From Sphaerolaimus hirsutus (Eukaryota; Nematoda; Chromadorea; Monhysterida; Sphaerolaimidae), in contig OZ038456.1 in the NCBI GenBank assembly GCA_964036195.1, positions 1,054,001 through 1,118,000 of the forward strand: a stretch of 64,000 nucleotides of DNA. The letters are read 5' to 3'. Below the pieces are notes generated by a model that saw only the letters and a list, made by a program, of their open reading frames with translations, ran no database searches and was not told the DNA's origin. Below are positions 1 to 11,917 of the stretch, piece by piece. The stretch's first letter is position 1. Each line of letters begins with the position of its first letter. Made by a program: the position numbers and the translations under genes.

Positions 1-400
1 AATTTAATTTTTTACTTGCCATTTCACTTCTCATTTGACTTTTGTTTATTTTCACTGCAATTCACTTCTCACTTCTCTTTTTACTTGCCATTTGACTTGA
101 CTTGAGACTTGACATTTATAACTTGACATTTGACTTGATATTTGATAACTTGACATTTAACTTTACATTTGACTTGACATTTATCACTTGAAATTTGACT
201 TGACATATGACTTGTTATTTGACTTGACATGAAATTTGTCACTTGACATTTGACATGACATTGATCAGTTGACATTAAACTTGACATTGGACGTGGCATT
301 TGACATGACATTTATCATATGACATTAAACTTGACATTTCACTTGAAATTTATCACTTCATGTAAAACTTGACATTTGACATGACATTTATCACTTGATG
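1..400. repeat. TTGACATTT minisatellite, block 1
   Basis: Degenerate tandem array built from short words such as CTTGACATTTGA, ATCACTTGACATT and CTTGAAATTTATC, with a step of roughly 14-18 bases. It runs in from the left edge of the window and stops near position 400. The ORFs read through it are low-complexity Met/Ser/Gln/Lys/Val strings and are not taken as genes. The same array resumes at 1686. Confidence 0.9.
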
Positions 401-1685
401 TGCTGACCGTGGCAAAATGGATGGATAAAGAAATACAGAGAATTGATAATTAGGCTCATATTTTCACATTTACTTATTTGCACTAATTTACAATTTATAC
501 ACTATATTAATTTACCACGCAAATTGTATTTCCTGCACTATATTATTTACCCATGGAGAATATTCGATTAGGAAAGTGTTCTATAAGTTATTGATAGGTT
601 TTTGTGGAATGTTTAGGTTAAAAGGTCAAATATGTTATTAATAGGTGTATTAATATAAAATTAGGCTCATTCAACTCGCCGTAATTTTCTGATCATGATT
701 ATACATACATTTGCATAGTTTACTTGCAGTTTACAAAAGTCAAATCTTGTAAATATTTACGTGCTGCGTAATTATCTAGGCCAGCGTCCTAATGGAGAAA
801 TAGTGCCCTGTGTGCAACTAGCATTTACTGTACGAAGCCCTTCGCGTAGGCATAATTGTTTAACCCTGTCCACAACTTATATTTATATTTACTTAATAAT
901 TATAATACTTTGCTCAAGCTGAATATATTATAGACCCTGCTCAATTAATATACCCATTTACCTCGAATAAGTCCCAATCTGCCAATTATGAAATATACGT
1001 TTCCAGGAAGTGATTATTATTATTATATCGAATATACCCTACTCTATTTATGTCATTAGGAACATTTACACTACTATTTACAGTTTCAAACCCTATTTTA
1101 TTAGTTCCAATGTGCGTCAATGTTTTCTGACAAATTGGAACAAATTAGTAAATCGGCCGAGTTTGCCGACTTCGCGCCTCTCAAGATTAATAGTTTTCTA
1201 TTAACCCAATTTGTACCTGGTATTTCTTTACCATAAGTATTTGAATGTATGCACGCATAGAATAAGCCAACTGTTTCTATCAAATGTGTCTTATTGCTAT
1301 ATTAGTGGTTTATTTGTGCATTTGTATTAGGAAATTACTGTAACTGTTTTTCTATACATGATTTCCGTGTCTTAGCTACTTTGGAAGTTTTTACTTCAGT
1401 CTGCGGACCCCAAGCTACTGAACGAAAATAAGCTAGCGATAGAAACTTCAATTAGGAAGCTCGCTAGACTTTGCGCTTTTGTAACACGCTGTATCTGATC
1501 GAAATAAAGTACCTGAAACAATTCGAAACCCCTTTTCAACACACAACTACGAAATAAACTCAACTTGACTGTCGACAAGTGGACGTTCGGCTACAACGGG
1601 AAATCAACCACTCTAAAGGCCGTTTCTCACTACGGTCTTGGAGCTGCTGGATTCGGTGGTAGAAGACGCTGACTTCGGTGGCTTC
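401..1685. other. AT-rich stretch without a recognisable gene
   Basis: No splice-bounded exon or terminal inverted repeat stands out. The last 300 bases (about 1385-1685) are richer in GC, contain AATAAA near 1504, and border the satellite directly; they could be the end of an old LTR or UTR, but nothing confirms this. Confidence 0.4.
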
Positions 1686-4600
1686 ATCACACTTGACATT
1701 AAGCTTGACATTTAACTTGACATTTGACTTGACATTTCACTTGAAATTTATTACTTGACATTTCACTTGAAATTTATCATTTGGCATTTGACTTGACATT
1801 TCAATTGAAAGTTATCACTTTGTATTCACCTTGACATTTATCACTTGACATTTGACTTGACTTGACTTTAGACTTGACATTTACAACTTGACATTTGACT
1901 TGACATTTATAACTTGACATTTGACTTGATATTTGATCACTTGACATTTAACTTGACATTTGACTTGACATTTACCACTTGAAATTTGACTTGACATTTA
2001 CCACTTGAAATTTGACTTGACATATGACTTGTTATTTGACTTGACTTGAAATTTGTCACTTGACATTTGACATGACATTTATCAGTTGACATTAAACTTG
2101 ACATTTGACTTAACATTTGACATGACATTTATCACTTGACATTAAACTTGACATTTCACTTGAAATTTATCACTTGACATTTGACTTGACATTTGACATG
2201 ACATTTATCACTTGGCATTAAACTTGACATTTCAGTTGAAATGTATCAGTTGACGTTTGACTTGAAAGTTATCACTTGATATTTGACTTGATATTTTATC
2301 ACTTGATTTTTTATAACTTGACATCTATCACTTGACATTTATCACTTGATATTTATCACTTGACATTTATCAATTGACAATTATCAATTGACATTTGTCT
2401 TGACATTCATCACTTGACATTTAACTTGGAATTTATCACTTGACATTTATCACTTGACATCTATCACTTGACATTTTTCACTTGTAATTTCACTTGAAAT
2501 CTACCACTTGACATTTATCACTTGATATTTGACTTGATATTTTATCACTTAATATTTTATCACTTGACATCTATCACTTGACATTTATCACTTGACATTT
2601 GGCCTGACATTTATTGCTTGACATTATCAGTTGACATTTGACATGACATTTATCACTTGGCATTAAACTTGACATTTCAGTTGAAATGTATCAGTTGACA
2701 TTTGACTTGAAAGTTATCACTTGATATTTGACTTGATATTTTATCACTTGATTTTTTATAACTTGACATCTATCACTTGACATTTATCACTTGATATTTA
2801 TCACTTGACATTTATCAATTGACATTTATCAATTGACATTTGTCTTGACATTCATCACTTGACATTTAACTTGACATTTCACTTGAAATTTATCACTTGA
2901 CATTTATCACTTGACATCTATCACTTGACATTTGACTTGACTTGACTTTAGACTTGACATTTACAACTTGACATTTGACTTGACATTTGACATGACATTT
3001 ATCACTTGACATTAAACTTGACAGTTCACTTGAAATTTATCACTTGACGTTTAACTTGACATTTGACATGACATTGATCAGTTGACATTCAACTTGACAT
3101 TGGACGTGGCATTTGACATGACATTTATCATATGACATTAAACTTGACATTTCACTTGAAATTTATCACTTCATGTAAAACTTGACATTTGACATGACAT
3201 TTATCACTTGACAATAAGCTTGACATTTAACTTGACATTTGACTTGACATTTCACTTGAAATTTATTACTTGACATTTCACTTGAAATTTATCATTTGGC
3301 ATTTGACTTGACATTTCAATTGAAAGTTATCACTTTGTATTCACCTTGACATTTATCACTTGACATTTGACTTGACTTGACTTTAGACTTGACATTTACA
3401 ACTTGACATTTGACTTGACATTTATAACTTGACATTTGACTTGATATTTGATCACTTGACATTTAACTTGACATTTGACTTGACATTTACCACTTGAAAT
3501 TTGACTTGACATTTACCACTTGAAATTTGACTTGACATATGACTTGTTATTTGACTTGACTTGAAATTTGTCACTTGACATTTGACATGACATTTATCAG
3601 TTGACATTAAACTTGACATTTGACTTGACATTTGACATGACATTTATCACTTGACATTAAACTTGACATTTCACTTGAAATTTATCACTTGACATTTTTA
3701 CATGACATTTATCACTTGACAGGTAGCTTGACATTTAACTTGACATTTGACTTGACATTTCACTTGAAATTTATTACTTGACATTTCACTTGAAATTTAT
3801 CATTTGGCATTTGACTTGACATTTCAATTGAAAGTTATCACTTTGTATTCACCTTGACATTTATCACTTGACATTTGACTTGACTTGACTTTAGACTTGA
3901 CATTTACAACTTGACATTTGACTTGACATTTATAACTTGACATTTGACTTGATATTTGATCACTTGACATTTAACTTGACATTTGACTTGACATTTACCA
4001 CTTGAAATTTGACTTGACATTTACCACTTGAAATTTGACTTGACATATGACTTGTTATTTGACTTGACTTGAAATTTGTCACTTGACATTTGACATGACA
4101 TTTATCAGTTGACATTAAACTTGACATTTGACTTGACATTTGACATGACATTTATCACTTGACATTAAACTTGACATTTCACTTGAAATTTATCACTTGA
4201 CATTTGACTTGACATTTGACATGACATTTATCACTTGGCATTAAACTTGACATTTCAGTTGAAATGTATCAGTTGACATTTGACTTGAAAGTTATCACTT
4301 GATATTTGACTTGATATTTTATCACTTGATTTTTTATAACTTGACATCTATCACTTGACATTTATCACTTGATATTTATCACTTGACATTTATCAATTGA
4401 CAATTATCAATTGACATTTGTCTTGACATTCATCACTTGACATTTAACTTGGAATTTATCACTTGACATTTATCACTTGACATCTATCACTTGACATTTT
4501 TCACTTGTAATTTCACTTGAAATCTACCACTTGACATTTATCACTTGATATTTGACTTGATATTTTATCACTTAATATTTTATCACTTGACATCTATCAC

Positions 4601-4720
4601 TTGACATTTATCACTTGACATTTGGCCTGACATTTATTGCTTGACATTATCAGTTGACATTTGACTTGACATTTATAACTTGACATTTGACTTGACATTA
4701 ACCACTAGACATTTATGACC
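1686..4720. repeat. TTGACATTT minisatellite, block 2, with higher-order duplications
   Basis: Same words as the first block, but with long-range order. A ~0.5-kb segment appears three times, marked by the landmark TGTATTCACCTTGAC at about 1820, 3337 and 3844. The second and third copies are almost identical over several hundred bases. A second segment (around 2160-2660) recurs about 2.02 kb downstream (around 4183-4680). Near-identity on a degenerate background means the large-scale duplications are much younger than the basic repeat. Confidence 0.9.
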
Positions 4721-5454
4721 TGAAAGTAATCACCATGCAAGGTCACATGCTCAGTATCACATCAAGCAGTAGTTCAGGCATGTTTGCGCATTTTACACAA
4801 AACAAGCAAACTTGAATAACTTTTGTAAATCTCAACCAAAATCGCCAAAAATTGGCTCATTTGAAAGCTCTAGTCATGGCGCACATCAACAAATTTTTTT
4901 TATTGCTGCATTTGTATTCAAATTTTGAATTTATTGAGGTTTGAAAATTTCAAACAGATACCGTCCCAAAGTGGGCGGAGCCTGTGAAAAAAATTTCCCG
5001 AAAATAAGAAATGGCATCATATGCTCTTTCATATGAGCCATCAACCATGAAAATCGGTCGTGTTTCACTTCAAGGAAGTTATTGCAGTTTGAAGATTGTC
5101 GGGAGAACAAGAAGAACAACAAGAACAACAAGAACAACAACACTACTTGAAAAAGAAAATCCGTAATAACTTCCTTCGAACTCAACCGTTGGATCTGAAA
5201 ATTTGCATGGTGGTACTTTTCGACACGGGCTTTTTAATGGTGCAGTCGGTTCTGCACTAGCGCATTGCGTTCCGTTATTGCGAGTTTAAATTTGCGATTT
5301 CCGCATTTTGGTGTGTCCGACCATATTATGGGTGGGTCGCTTGCGCCCTCCCTCGGCAGCGAGGGATCAAGCTGGCGCGCCCACCCGATAAACGATGTTC
5401 TAACGTAACACAGTGTTTTGAACGTCTGTTATGCATTTCCCGGACCACAAATAC
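4721..5454. other. Non-coding spacer
   Basis: No gene seen. It contains simple GAACAACAA runs near 5105-5145 and a GC-richer patch (5225-5400). Degraded repeat sequence is the likely origin. Confidence 0.4.
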
Positions 5455-5499
5455 ATAGTGCCCATTTTGAGGGGGCGGGTATTTCGAGGAAATACGGTA
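5455..5499. mobile_element. Right-end fragment of a TACCG MITE
   Basis: Only the right terminus, GGGTATTTCGAGGAAATACG then GTA, is present. It matches the full copy at 6415-6820. No left end is seen nearby. Confidence 0.7.
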
Positions 5500-5829
5500 A
5501 ATGAATATAAACTGCAGTTGGTGATCCTTTTTAAGCAGATGATGTGAAACACATGTTCAACACACTTAATGAGTTGTAACTATTAGGACAAGTATTATAC
5601 TGTATATTTGTATGGTCATATGGTATTTAAGGGTCAAGTCATGACCTGACAATTTTTGAACAATTTCAATGAAAAATGTTGTCAATCAATTGTGAAATCT
5701 TGACGTAAAATTCATATCTGAAGAACTACAAATCTTTTTGGATAATTTTTGGGCACAATATACTTAGAGATACGGTAGTGCTTTCAACATGTCCATTTAG
5801 TGATTGATATACCTAAGCTATATTGGTTA

Positions 5830-6267
5830 TGCTGCGATTACAGCTCGGGCATAAAATTGACCGGGCGTAAAATTGATTTTGACCTTAAAATTAATTACAG
5901 ATGATTGGATAAAGATACTTCATTGTTTTTTTCAGTCATAGAAAGCTTAGATGCAGACGTTTCTTGTGTCCAAAGCTCGTGAGTTTATATTAATCGTACT
6001 GGGAGTAATGAATTTTAGCACAATTTTTCAATAATCTGCTGTAAGTTGCATAAAATTAGGGCGTAAGATAAAAAAATTTGTGCCAAAATTCATAACTTCT
6101 AGTACAAATAAAATAAACTGATGAGCTTTGGACACAAGCAACATCTGCATGTGCGCTTTCTTTGACTGAAATCACAACGCCATATCTTTATCCATTCACC
6201 TGTAATTAATTTTACGCCCAAACATGAATTTTACGCCTGATCAATTTTACGCCCAAGCTGTAATCAT
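5830..6267. mobile_element. Inverted-repeat element, GCGATTACAGCTC termini
   Basis: The left end reads GCTGCGATTACAGCTCGGGC and the right end carries the inverse (GCCCAAGCTGTAATC). Both arms contain the words GCGTAAAATTGA and AATTAATTACAG in mirror order, so the unit is a long palindrome of about 440 bp. No ORF is present. Related copies lie at 48055-49682. Confidence 0.75.
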
Positions 6268-6414
6268 GTCAAGAGAGAATTTGTCATTTCACCTTTAATT
6301 TTTCATCATGCTGTAACTCCGACTTTATGAAAAATTAAAAAAGAACCTTTGTATGATAGAAAGCTTTTTGGATACACCTAGATATCCTCCCAACGATAAA
6401 TTACAGTTTCCAGT

Positions 6415-6820
6415 TACCGTATTTCCTCGAAATACCCCCCGGGGGTGATTGTTGCACAGTTGTCCCAAGAGGGGGGGGGGGTTAAACGAGGGGGGGGGTA
6501 TTTCGAGGGGGGTTAAACGAGGGGGGTATTTCGAGGGGGGTATTATTTCGCCAGAAATTTTTTCAAATCTTAGTACAAAATCGTCGTTTGTGATGTACAC
6601 TGGGGTAGAAAAATGCATCAATAACTGACATGTAAAGACTCCTGTAGACTAATAGTAGTACGTAGATGGTATCAACACTGTTCTAACGTGATGACGACAT
6701 TGTTTTAACGTGTGTTCTGCACTACGCAGAACACAAACTGCAGTATTTGCCATGTACGTTCTCTTTACACTCAATCTGGGGGGTATTTCGAGGGGGGGGG
6801 TATTTCGAGGAAATACGGTA
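6415..6820. mobile_element. TACCG MITE, full copy
   Basis: Begins TACCGTATTTCCTCGAAATA and ends with the exact inverse. Subterminal tracts are long C runs on the left and G runs on the right. It has no coding capacity. The outermost TA is the target duplication, as shown by the nested copy at 8434-8698. Confidence 0.9.
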
Positions 6821-8221
6821 TAGGGTTTTTAAAGAAACATCCACAAACAGTTACAGCTTTTAAATGGTTAGCTTTTACGGTCATAAGCAGGGTCTCAGAC
6901 AAGATTGAGATAACCTTCAATGAACGCACACGGTACATCAGTTGATCAGTTGAAAAGGGTTTTTTGATAAGATGTGATTAGCATTGAAAAAATCTCTGGG
7001 AGATTTATATTTAAAAAATCTCAGAAAATCTCAGAAAATATAAGATTTTCTGAGATTTATATTTTTTCCATGATTTTCCAGAGAGATTTAATTATATTTT
7101 CTCATGATTGAGAAAATCTCTCGAGAAAATCTCTCTATATTTACCCATTTTCACCCTCAAATTCACTAGTTCATGTGCATTTTTACCAATTTTCATCTAT
7201 TTTTAACAATACATTTGCTTATAAACCCATTTTTGGCAATTTTCTCTTTATTTGTAGTTTTTCCTCCCCTTTTTCTGTTCTATGGCATGAAAGAGCCAAT
7301 AAAAAAGTTTTCTGAAATACATTTTATGTCCACAAGTACTTTCAAGAAGTATACATAAAAGAGAGTACTGGAACTTTTTCAGAGGAAATTTAGATGTATT
7401 TACTTAATACTCAAGTATATGTATTTTTGAGTAAACGTAAATAGGTATGTTTTAACCCCTGGACCATACCAAACCCCTGCAGTCCCATGAAGACCCAGTG
7501 CGCAAGTACGAGGCTGTACCTAAGACCCTAAGCATGGGCACTGGATGTTGCTACTCATGCAATTGGAAATATACTTACCAAATTTTGGTGAAAAAGTCAT
7601 CTGATAAATTCTGTGGGGATCATCACATGTGAAAGTATTGTATTCTACTATGAGGAAAAATGTGCCTAAACCATATTTTTGTTCATTATTTGTATACTAA
7701 ATACATGGTAGTACAAAGTGTGCCATCAGTAGACAATATGCTGTTATCATATGAAATTGTGAATGAAAAGGTAAAACAACAGTTTATTTGCTCATATCTA
7801 CTCTCAATGGTTCAAACACCTTGAAATATCGATCAAATCATACTTCAAGTTGAGAGATTTTTTGAGATTTTTTTGAACTGCAAGAGATTTTCTCAGAGAT
7901 TTAATTATATTTTCGAAAATGACCTAAGAGATTTAATTATATTTTTTTCTTGAGAGATTTTCTGTGATAATATTTATTTATATTTTCTCAAAATCGGTCG
8001 TTTTTTTCAATGCTAGCTGTGATTAGCATTGAAAAAAACGACCGATTTTGAGAAAATATAATTAAATATTATCTCAGAAAATCTCTCAAGAAAAAAAATA
8101 TAATTAAATCTCTTGGGTCATTTTGGAAAATATAATTAAATCTCTGAGAAAATCTCTTGCAGTTCTAAAAAATCTCATAAAATCTCTCAACTTTAGGTGT
8201 GATTTAATAGATATTTCAAGG

Positions 8222-8837
8222 TATTTCGAGGGGGGGCTTATTTGAGGGGGGGGTTATTATATCGCCGGAAATTTTCGTAAACAATGGTAGTAAAGAATGG
8301 GTTTTTACGTACCCATAACTAGTAATAAACGTGACTAAAGGGCATATACTAGGACATATAAAGTACATTGCTACACATCCTAGTCTACCTATGTGTAGTT
8401 ATGATGCAAATTGGCCGCATAGAGTACAGCATGTACCGTATTTCCTCGAAATACCCCCCCCCCCCTCGAAATAGCCCCCTCAAAATGGGCACTATGAATT
8501 TGTGGTCCGGGAAATGCATAACAGACGTTCAAAACACTTACTGTGTTACGTTAGAATATCGTTTATACCATCTACATCCTTATATAAGGCTGTAAAAACT
8601 TATAAATGGTGGTTATTGTTGCATTTTTCACGTTTTTCTCTCAAAGTTTTCACTCTGTAAAAATAAACCCCCCGGGGGTAATTCGAGGAAATACGGTACA
8701 TTGCATACATGATGTACATCATCAAAAACGGGGGTATTTCGAGGGGGGGGGGGGGGTGTTTTTCCCCCAGCTCAAAAACATCTGGGGGTATTTCGAAAGG
8801 GGGTACATTCTAGGGGGGTATTACGAGGAAATACGGT
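8222..8837. mobile_element. TACCG MITE interrupted by a second copy
   Basis: The left end is cut short (it starts at GGTATTTCGAGG) and the right end finishes GAGGAAATACGGTA. It is split by the copy at 8434-8698. Apart from that insertion it resembles the copies at 14280 and 60970, including the CATTGCATACATGATG segment. Confidence 0.8.
8434..8698. mobile_element. TACCG MITE nested in another TACCG MITE
   Basis: Complete 265-bp copy with both termini. The host sequence on either side reads CAGCATG then TA, and TA then CATTGC; the empty site CAGCATGTACATTGC is present in the copy near 60960. This gives direct evidence for a 2-bp TA target duplication. Confidence 0.9.
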
Positions 8838-9078
8838 AGTTAAAAATAGATGAAAATTGGTAAAAAGCACATGAACTAGTGGTTTTGTAGGTGAAAATGG
8901 GCAAATATTGAGAGATTTTCTTGAGAGATTTTCTGGAAATCAGGAGAAAATATAATTAAATCTCTTTGGAAAATCATGAAAAAAATATAAATCTCAGAAA
9001 ATCTTATATTTTCTGAGATTTTCTGAGATTTTTTAAATATAAATCTCCCAGAGATTTTTTCAATGCTAGCTGTGATAA

Positions 9079-10077
9079 GCTCAGGAACGTGTATATCGCT
9101 AGGTATATGGCTTATCAATGCCATCAAGATGTTGTAAAAAATTTAAGTATGGACTCTGGCTCTGGCGCCAATGGCAAAAAGATGAAAAAATTGTAAGCAC
9201 GAAATCTGTAAATAGGAATTATTTCTGTATGTACGATGTGTATTGGGTGAAAATGTGTATACAATTTTTTTAAATTCTTCTCTGAAAGTTAGAAAATGCT
9301 CTCCAGTTGTAGTGTGATGTACTTTGCCAAAGTCTTTGACTAAGCCTATATACTGAACGCAGCTCCAGAAAAAAGCTCCAGAAATTTTTTCAGGCAGCTT
9401 TCCCCCTGGAGGGCAATTTAATAAAATATCTATCTGACACCACGCAGGTGTCTATCTACAAAACTTCTGTCCATATCTAGATTACTATTTATACCTATTT
9501 ATAAATATAGACGCATCTATGGATGATCTTGAGAAAATCCTCTCACATCCCTTTAATCCGTGGACACCATACATTTAATTGTTTGTAAAATACTGTTTTC
9601 TCTTAGAATAGGTTGTTTTCCCTGAGGTTTCACAATTTACATAAATACATATAACGCTATTCTACACAGAGAAAGTGAAAGAGGATGATGGGAAGGAAAT
9701 CTGTATTTACCTGGTGAATCTGCATTTATTGTCGTCAGTTGTACAATTTTCTGGAAGAAGTTTCGGATTTATATCTGTATTTTTAAGTGGGGACTTTCAA
9801 ATGCCATCTTTCAACTCAATTGACCAAAAGTGATGTGTCCACGTATTTATGGAACATTTCTTTAAGAAGATGTACCTACCTACTATGTATTTTTAATAAA
9901 TCAAAATTGAGATCAACAAAGCGGGAACGCTTCACTCGACATGAGAAATCTATTTATTTACCATAAATGTTGTGAAGTCAACAAACACACAAAAAGCCAA
10001 CGCTTTGCTAAAGTGCCAAAAGCGCAATGACGCTTTTCAGTCATGTAAATAGCCAGTACCTACTATTTAGTATTTTA
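9079..10077. other. AT-rich spacer without a gene
   Basis: Nothing with coding structure or clear terminal repeats was found. Confidence 0.4.
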
Positions 10078-11431
10078 CTAAGTGTGTAATATGTATTGGC
10101 TTGTTGCAAAAGTTTTTGCCGTTTCAGAATACTCTCCCAGTTGATCGTCCTAGGCAGAGTTGGAAAAACGTATTTACGTTTACCCGAAATACCCGGTTAT
10201 TTGGTTACTTATATTTACGTTTACGTTTACGTTTTCCAAAAATACCATTACGTTTTGTTACGTTTTCCTAACCAAAATACCTGGGTACTAGGGAAAACGT
10301 AAAAAGTCTGATCTTTAGTAGCTTCTTAGTGGCCGCGCCCTCAGACGGAACTGCATATTTCCATGAATTCTCTACAGATTTTGATTGTCGAGCACTAAAA
10401 ATGCTCAGAATGATGTGGCGATCCCATAAGTGCAGCGATTAGGATGATTACAAACCATAGCTAAAACATTTTATAAACTTCGATCATAGTCACCATTGTC
10501 TACCGACCATAGTCGATGCCACACAGAGAATGTAGGTAACTGTATTTTGTCATAATCTGACAACAAATTATGAACAAAATAGTGAAAGAAATGTCATTTT
10601 TATGATTAATAATTCAACACAATTCCAGGTACTCTCTTCAGATAGGTGTGGCAGATTTCAAAGTATATTTGATGGAGTGTTTTTCCTAAATAGACTAAAA
10701 ACAGTTGTAAAAGTTTCAATGCACTGAAATTACTGTCTGTTCCCCTTACATCGGTGGCTGTAGAGTGGCCATTTAGCCATGGGCTTGTGAAATTTGCTAA
10801 AATAATCAATTTGGGAACAAAATAATTTGAATGAAAATTATGTGTCAGATTGTCTTACAAAAAGGTGTAATTTTTGCTCAATTTTTATGTTTATCTCATC
10901 GCTGTTTGTGTTAGATCATTATCATTTGTTATAGTTGTCTCACTCATGTTGTTGATTATGGTGAGCATGTAGTGCTAAAGACAGGAAGATATTGCATGGA
11001 CATCAGCGATTCCAAAGCACAGTGGCAAATACAACACATATAACATTTTTACGTTTACGCTTTTTTTTACGTATTCCTTGGTATTTTAAAGATACTTTAC
11101 GTTTTAGTATTTATACTTTTGATTTGGAAAAGGTATTTACGTTTACGTTTTCTAAAAATACCAGTATTTGTACAACTCTGGTCCTAGGGCAGTCCCAGAC
11201 CCTGTAAAATGCCCTGTAAAACGTCAAATGGCATGCAAAGTGTCAAAAGTCATGGAAAATGCCCTGCAGAATGGCAACTCAGTTGCCATTTTGCAGGGCA
11301 TTTCCCATGACTTTTGACACTTTGCATGACATTTGACATTTCACAGGACTTTTTACAGGGTCCGGGATTGGCACCAGGCCAACGTGCATGTGCATGAAGG
11401 GGTGCACGCTGTTGCGAACGATTGTCACCAG
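10078..11431 (-). CDS. Candidate minus-strand gene fragment split by an introner and a hAT-like element
   Basis: Read on the minus strand. The first exon, 11431 to 11375, follows a run of C ending in CTGCAG and encodes 19 residues (LVTIVRNSVHP...HMHVGL) in phase 0. It ends CTG and is followed by an introner starting GTGCCAATCCC. The next exon, 10149 to 10078, follows CCTAG and reads DDQLGEYSETAKTFATSQYI then a TAG stop. Between them lie the introner and a 1-kb hAT-like insertion whose 8-bp duplication repeats the acceptor CCTAG. Joining the two exons keeps one frame. Family unknown. Upstream exons are not identified, and an internal donor at GGGAGA/GTATTC could shorten the last exon. The segment is short, so chance openness cannot be excluded. 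Confidence 0.4.
10155..11180. mobile_element. hAT-like non-autonomous element with 8-bp duplication
   Basis: Termini are CAGAGTTGG on the left and TACAACTCTG on the right, flanked by the perfect 8-bp direct repeat GTCCTAGG (10147-10154 and 11181-11188). The interior is rich in TACGTTTACG words and codes for nothing. Eight-base duplications with CAG-type ends are characteristic of hAT transposons. Related copies are at 14396-15422 and 46751-47044. Confidence 0.85.
11186..11374 (-). mobile_element. Introner copy
   Basis: Near-palindromic unit with AGTCCCAGACCCTGTAAA on the left and its inverse on the right, ending GGGATTGGCAC. On the minus strand it starts GTGCCA right after CTG and ends at CCCTAG, so it could be excised as a 191-base GT-AG intron of the candidate gene there. 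The left terminus has lost a base and the flanks no longer match (CTA versus CAG). Confidence 0.75.
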
Positions 11432-11679
11432 CTGCAGGGGGGGGGGGGGGCGTTTTTGATATTTATGCCTTTAGGGGGTCACTGAGGTTGGATTGTTTTT
11501 TTACCACCCCGAGTATGTTAATTTTACCAGAAAAAAACAGCTGTGCGGCCTATGGAATGGTATATAAATAGCTCGTGCCCTGGATACACTTTCATGTAAT
11601 TAATTTCACGGTCAATTTTAGTATTGAATAAATTCCAGCTTACCTATATACCCCGGCTGAAAGCGCACTGATTATCCAG

Positions 11680-11808
11680 GAAGGTCGAACGCGAGACGAT
11701 TCGAAAACGGCAAAAACTTATGCAACAGACCAATATTTGTTTCTTTCGAAAACATTGAATCAGAGGCGAGGCGTGAAAGTATTAGATTTGCGAGTGAATG
11801 AATATTAA
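11680..11808 (+). CDS. Candidate terminal exon, inverted relative of the 10.1-kb exon
   Basis: After TTATCCAG the plus strand is open for 42 codons to a TAA (EGRTRDDSKTAKTYATDQYL...). The segment DDSKTAKTYATDQY resembles the minus-strand exon at 10149-10078 (SETAKTFATSQY), and the nucleotides also match (ACGGCAAAAACTT). This looks like a diverged inverted duplicate of the same exon. Function unknown. It could equally be a pseudogene fragment. Confidence 0.3.
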   Translation, partial: EGRTRDDSKTAKTYATDQYLFLSKTLNQRRGVKVLDLRVNEY

Positions 11809-11917
11809 TACCTCAAAACCGCGTGGTACCCAAATTTCCATAAAATATTGTAGCTCACTAGCAAAAGTACTGTAGCAAAAGATTGCTCACTGTGAATAGC
11901 GTACCATACCATTGTCT

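Larger units (their letters stand above)
6975..9078. mobile_element. Foldback element, AGCATTGAAAAAA termini
   Basis: Two pairs of mirrored arms. The outer pair (about 6981-7212 and 8838-9072) begins AGCATTGAAAAAATCTC and carries repeated AAATCTCAGAAAATC words. The inner pair (about 7812-8017 and 8021-8228) meets in the centre at TCAATGCTAGCTG. The right spacer between outer and inner arm is filled by a TACCG MITE (8222-8837). The left spacer (7213-7811) is unrelated AT-rich sequence with no gene. Either two adjacent copies in opposite orientation or one large foldback. A third, shorter copy lies at 59224-59536. Confidence 0.7.

Noticed and set aside
81..4151. Met/Ser/Gln/Lys/Val ORFs of 60-76 codons on the minus strand
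   Set aside because: They are translations of the TTGACATTT minisatellite and repeat with it.
11620..11720. Minus donor TATAG/GTAAGC as the exon before 11431
   Set aside because: No phase joins it to the 11431-11375 exon without a stop.
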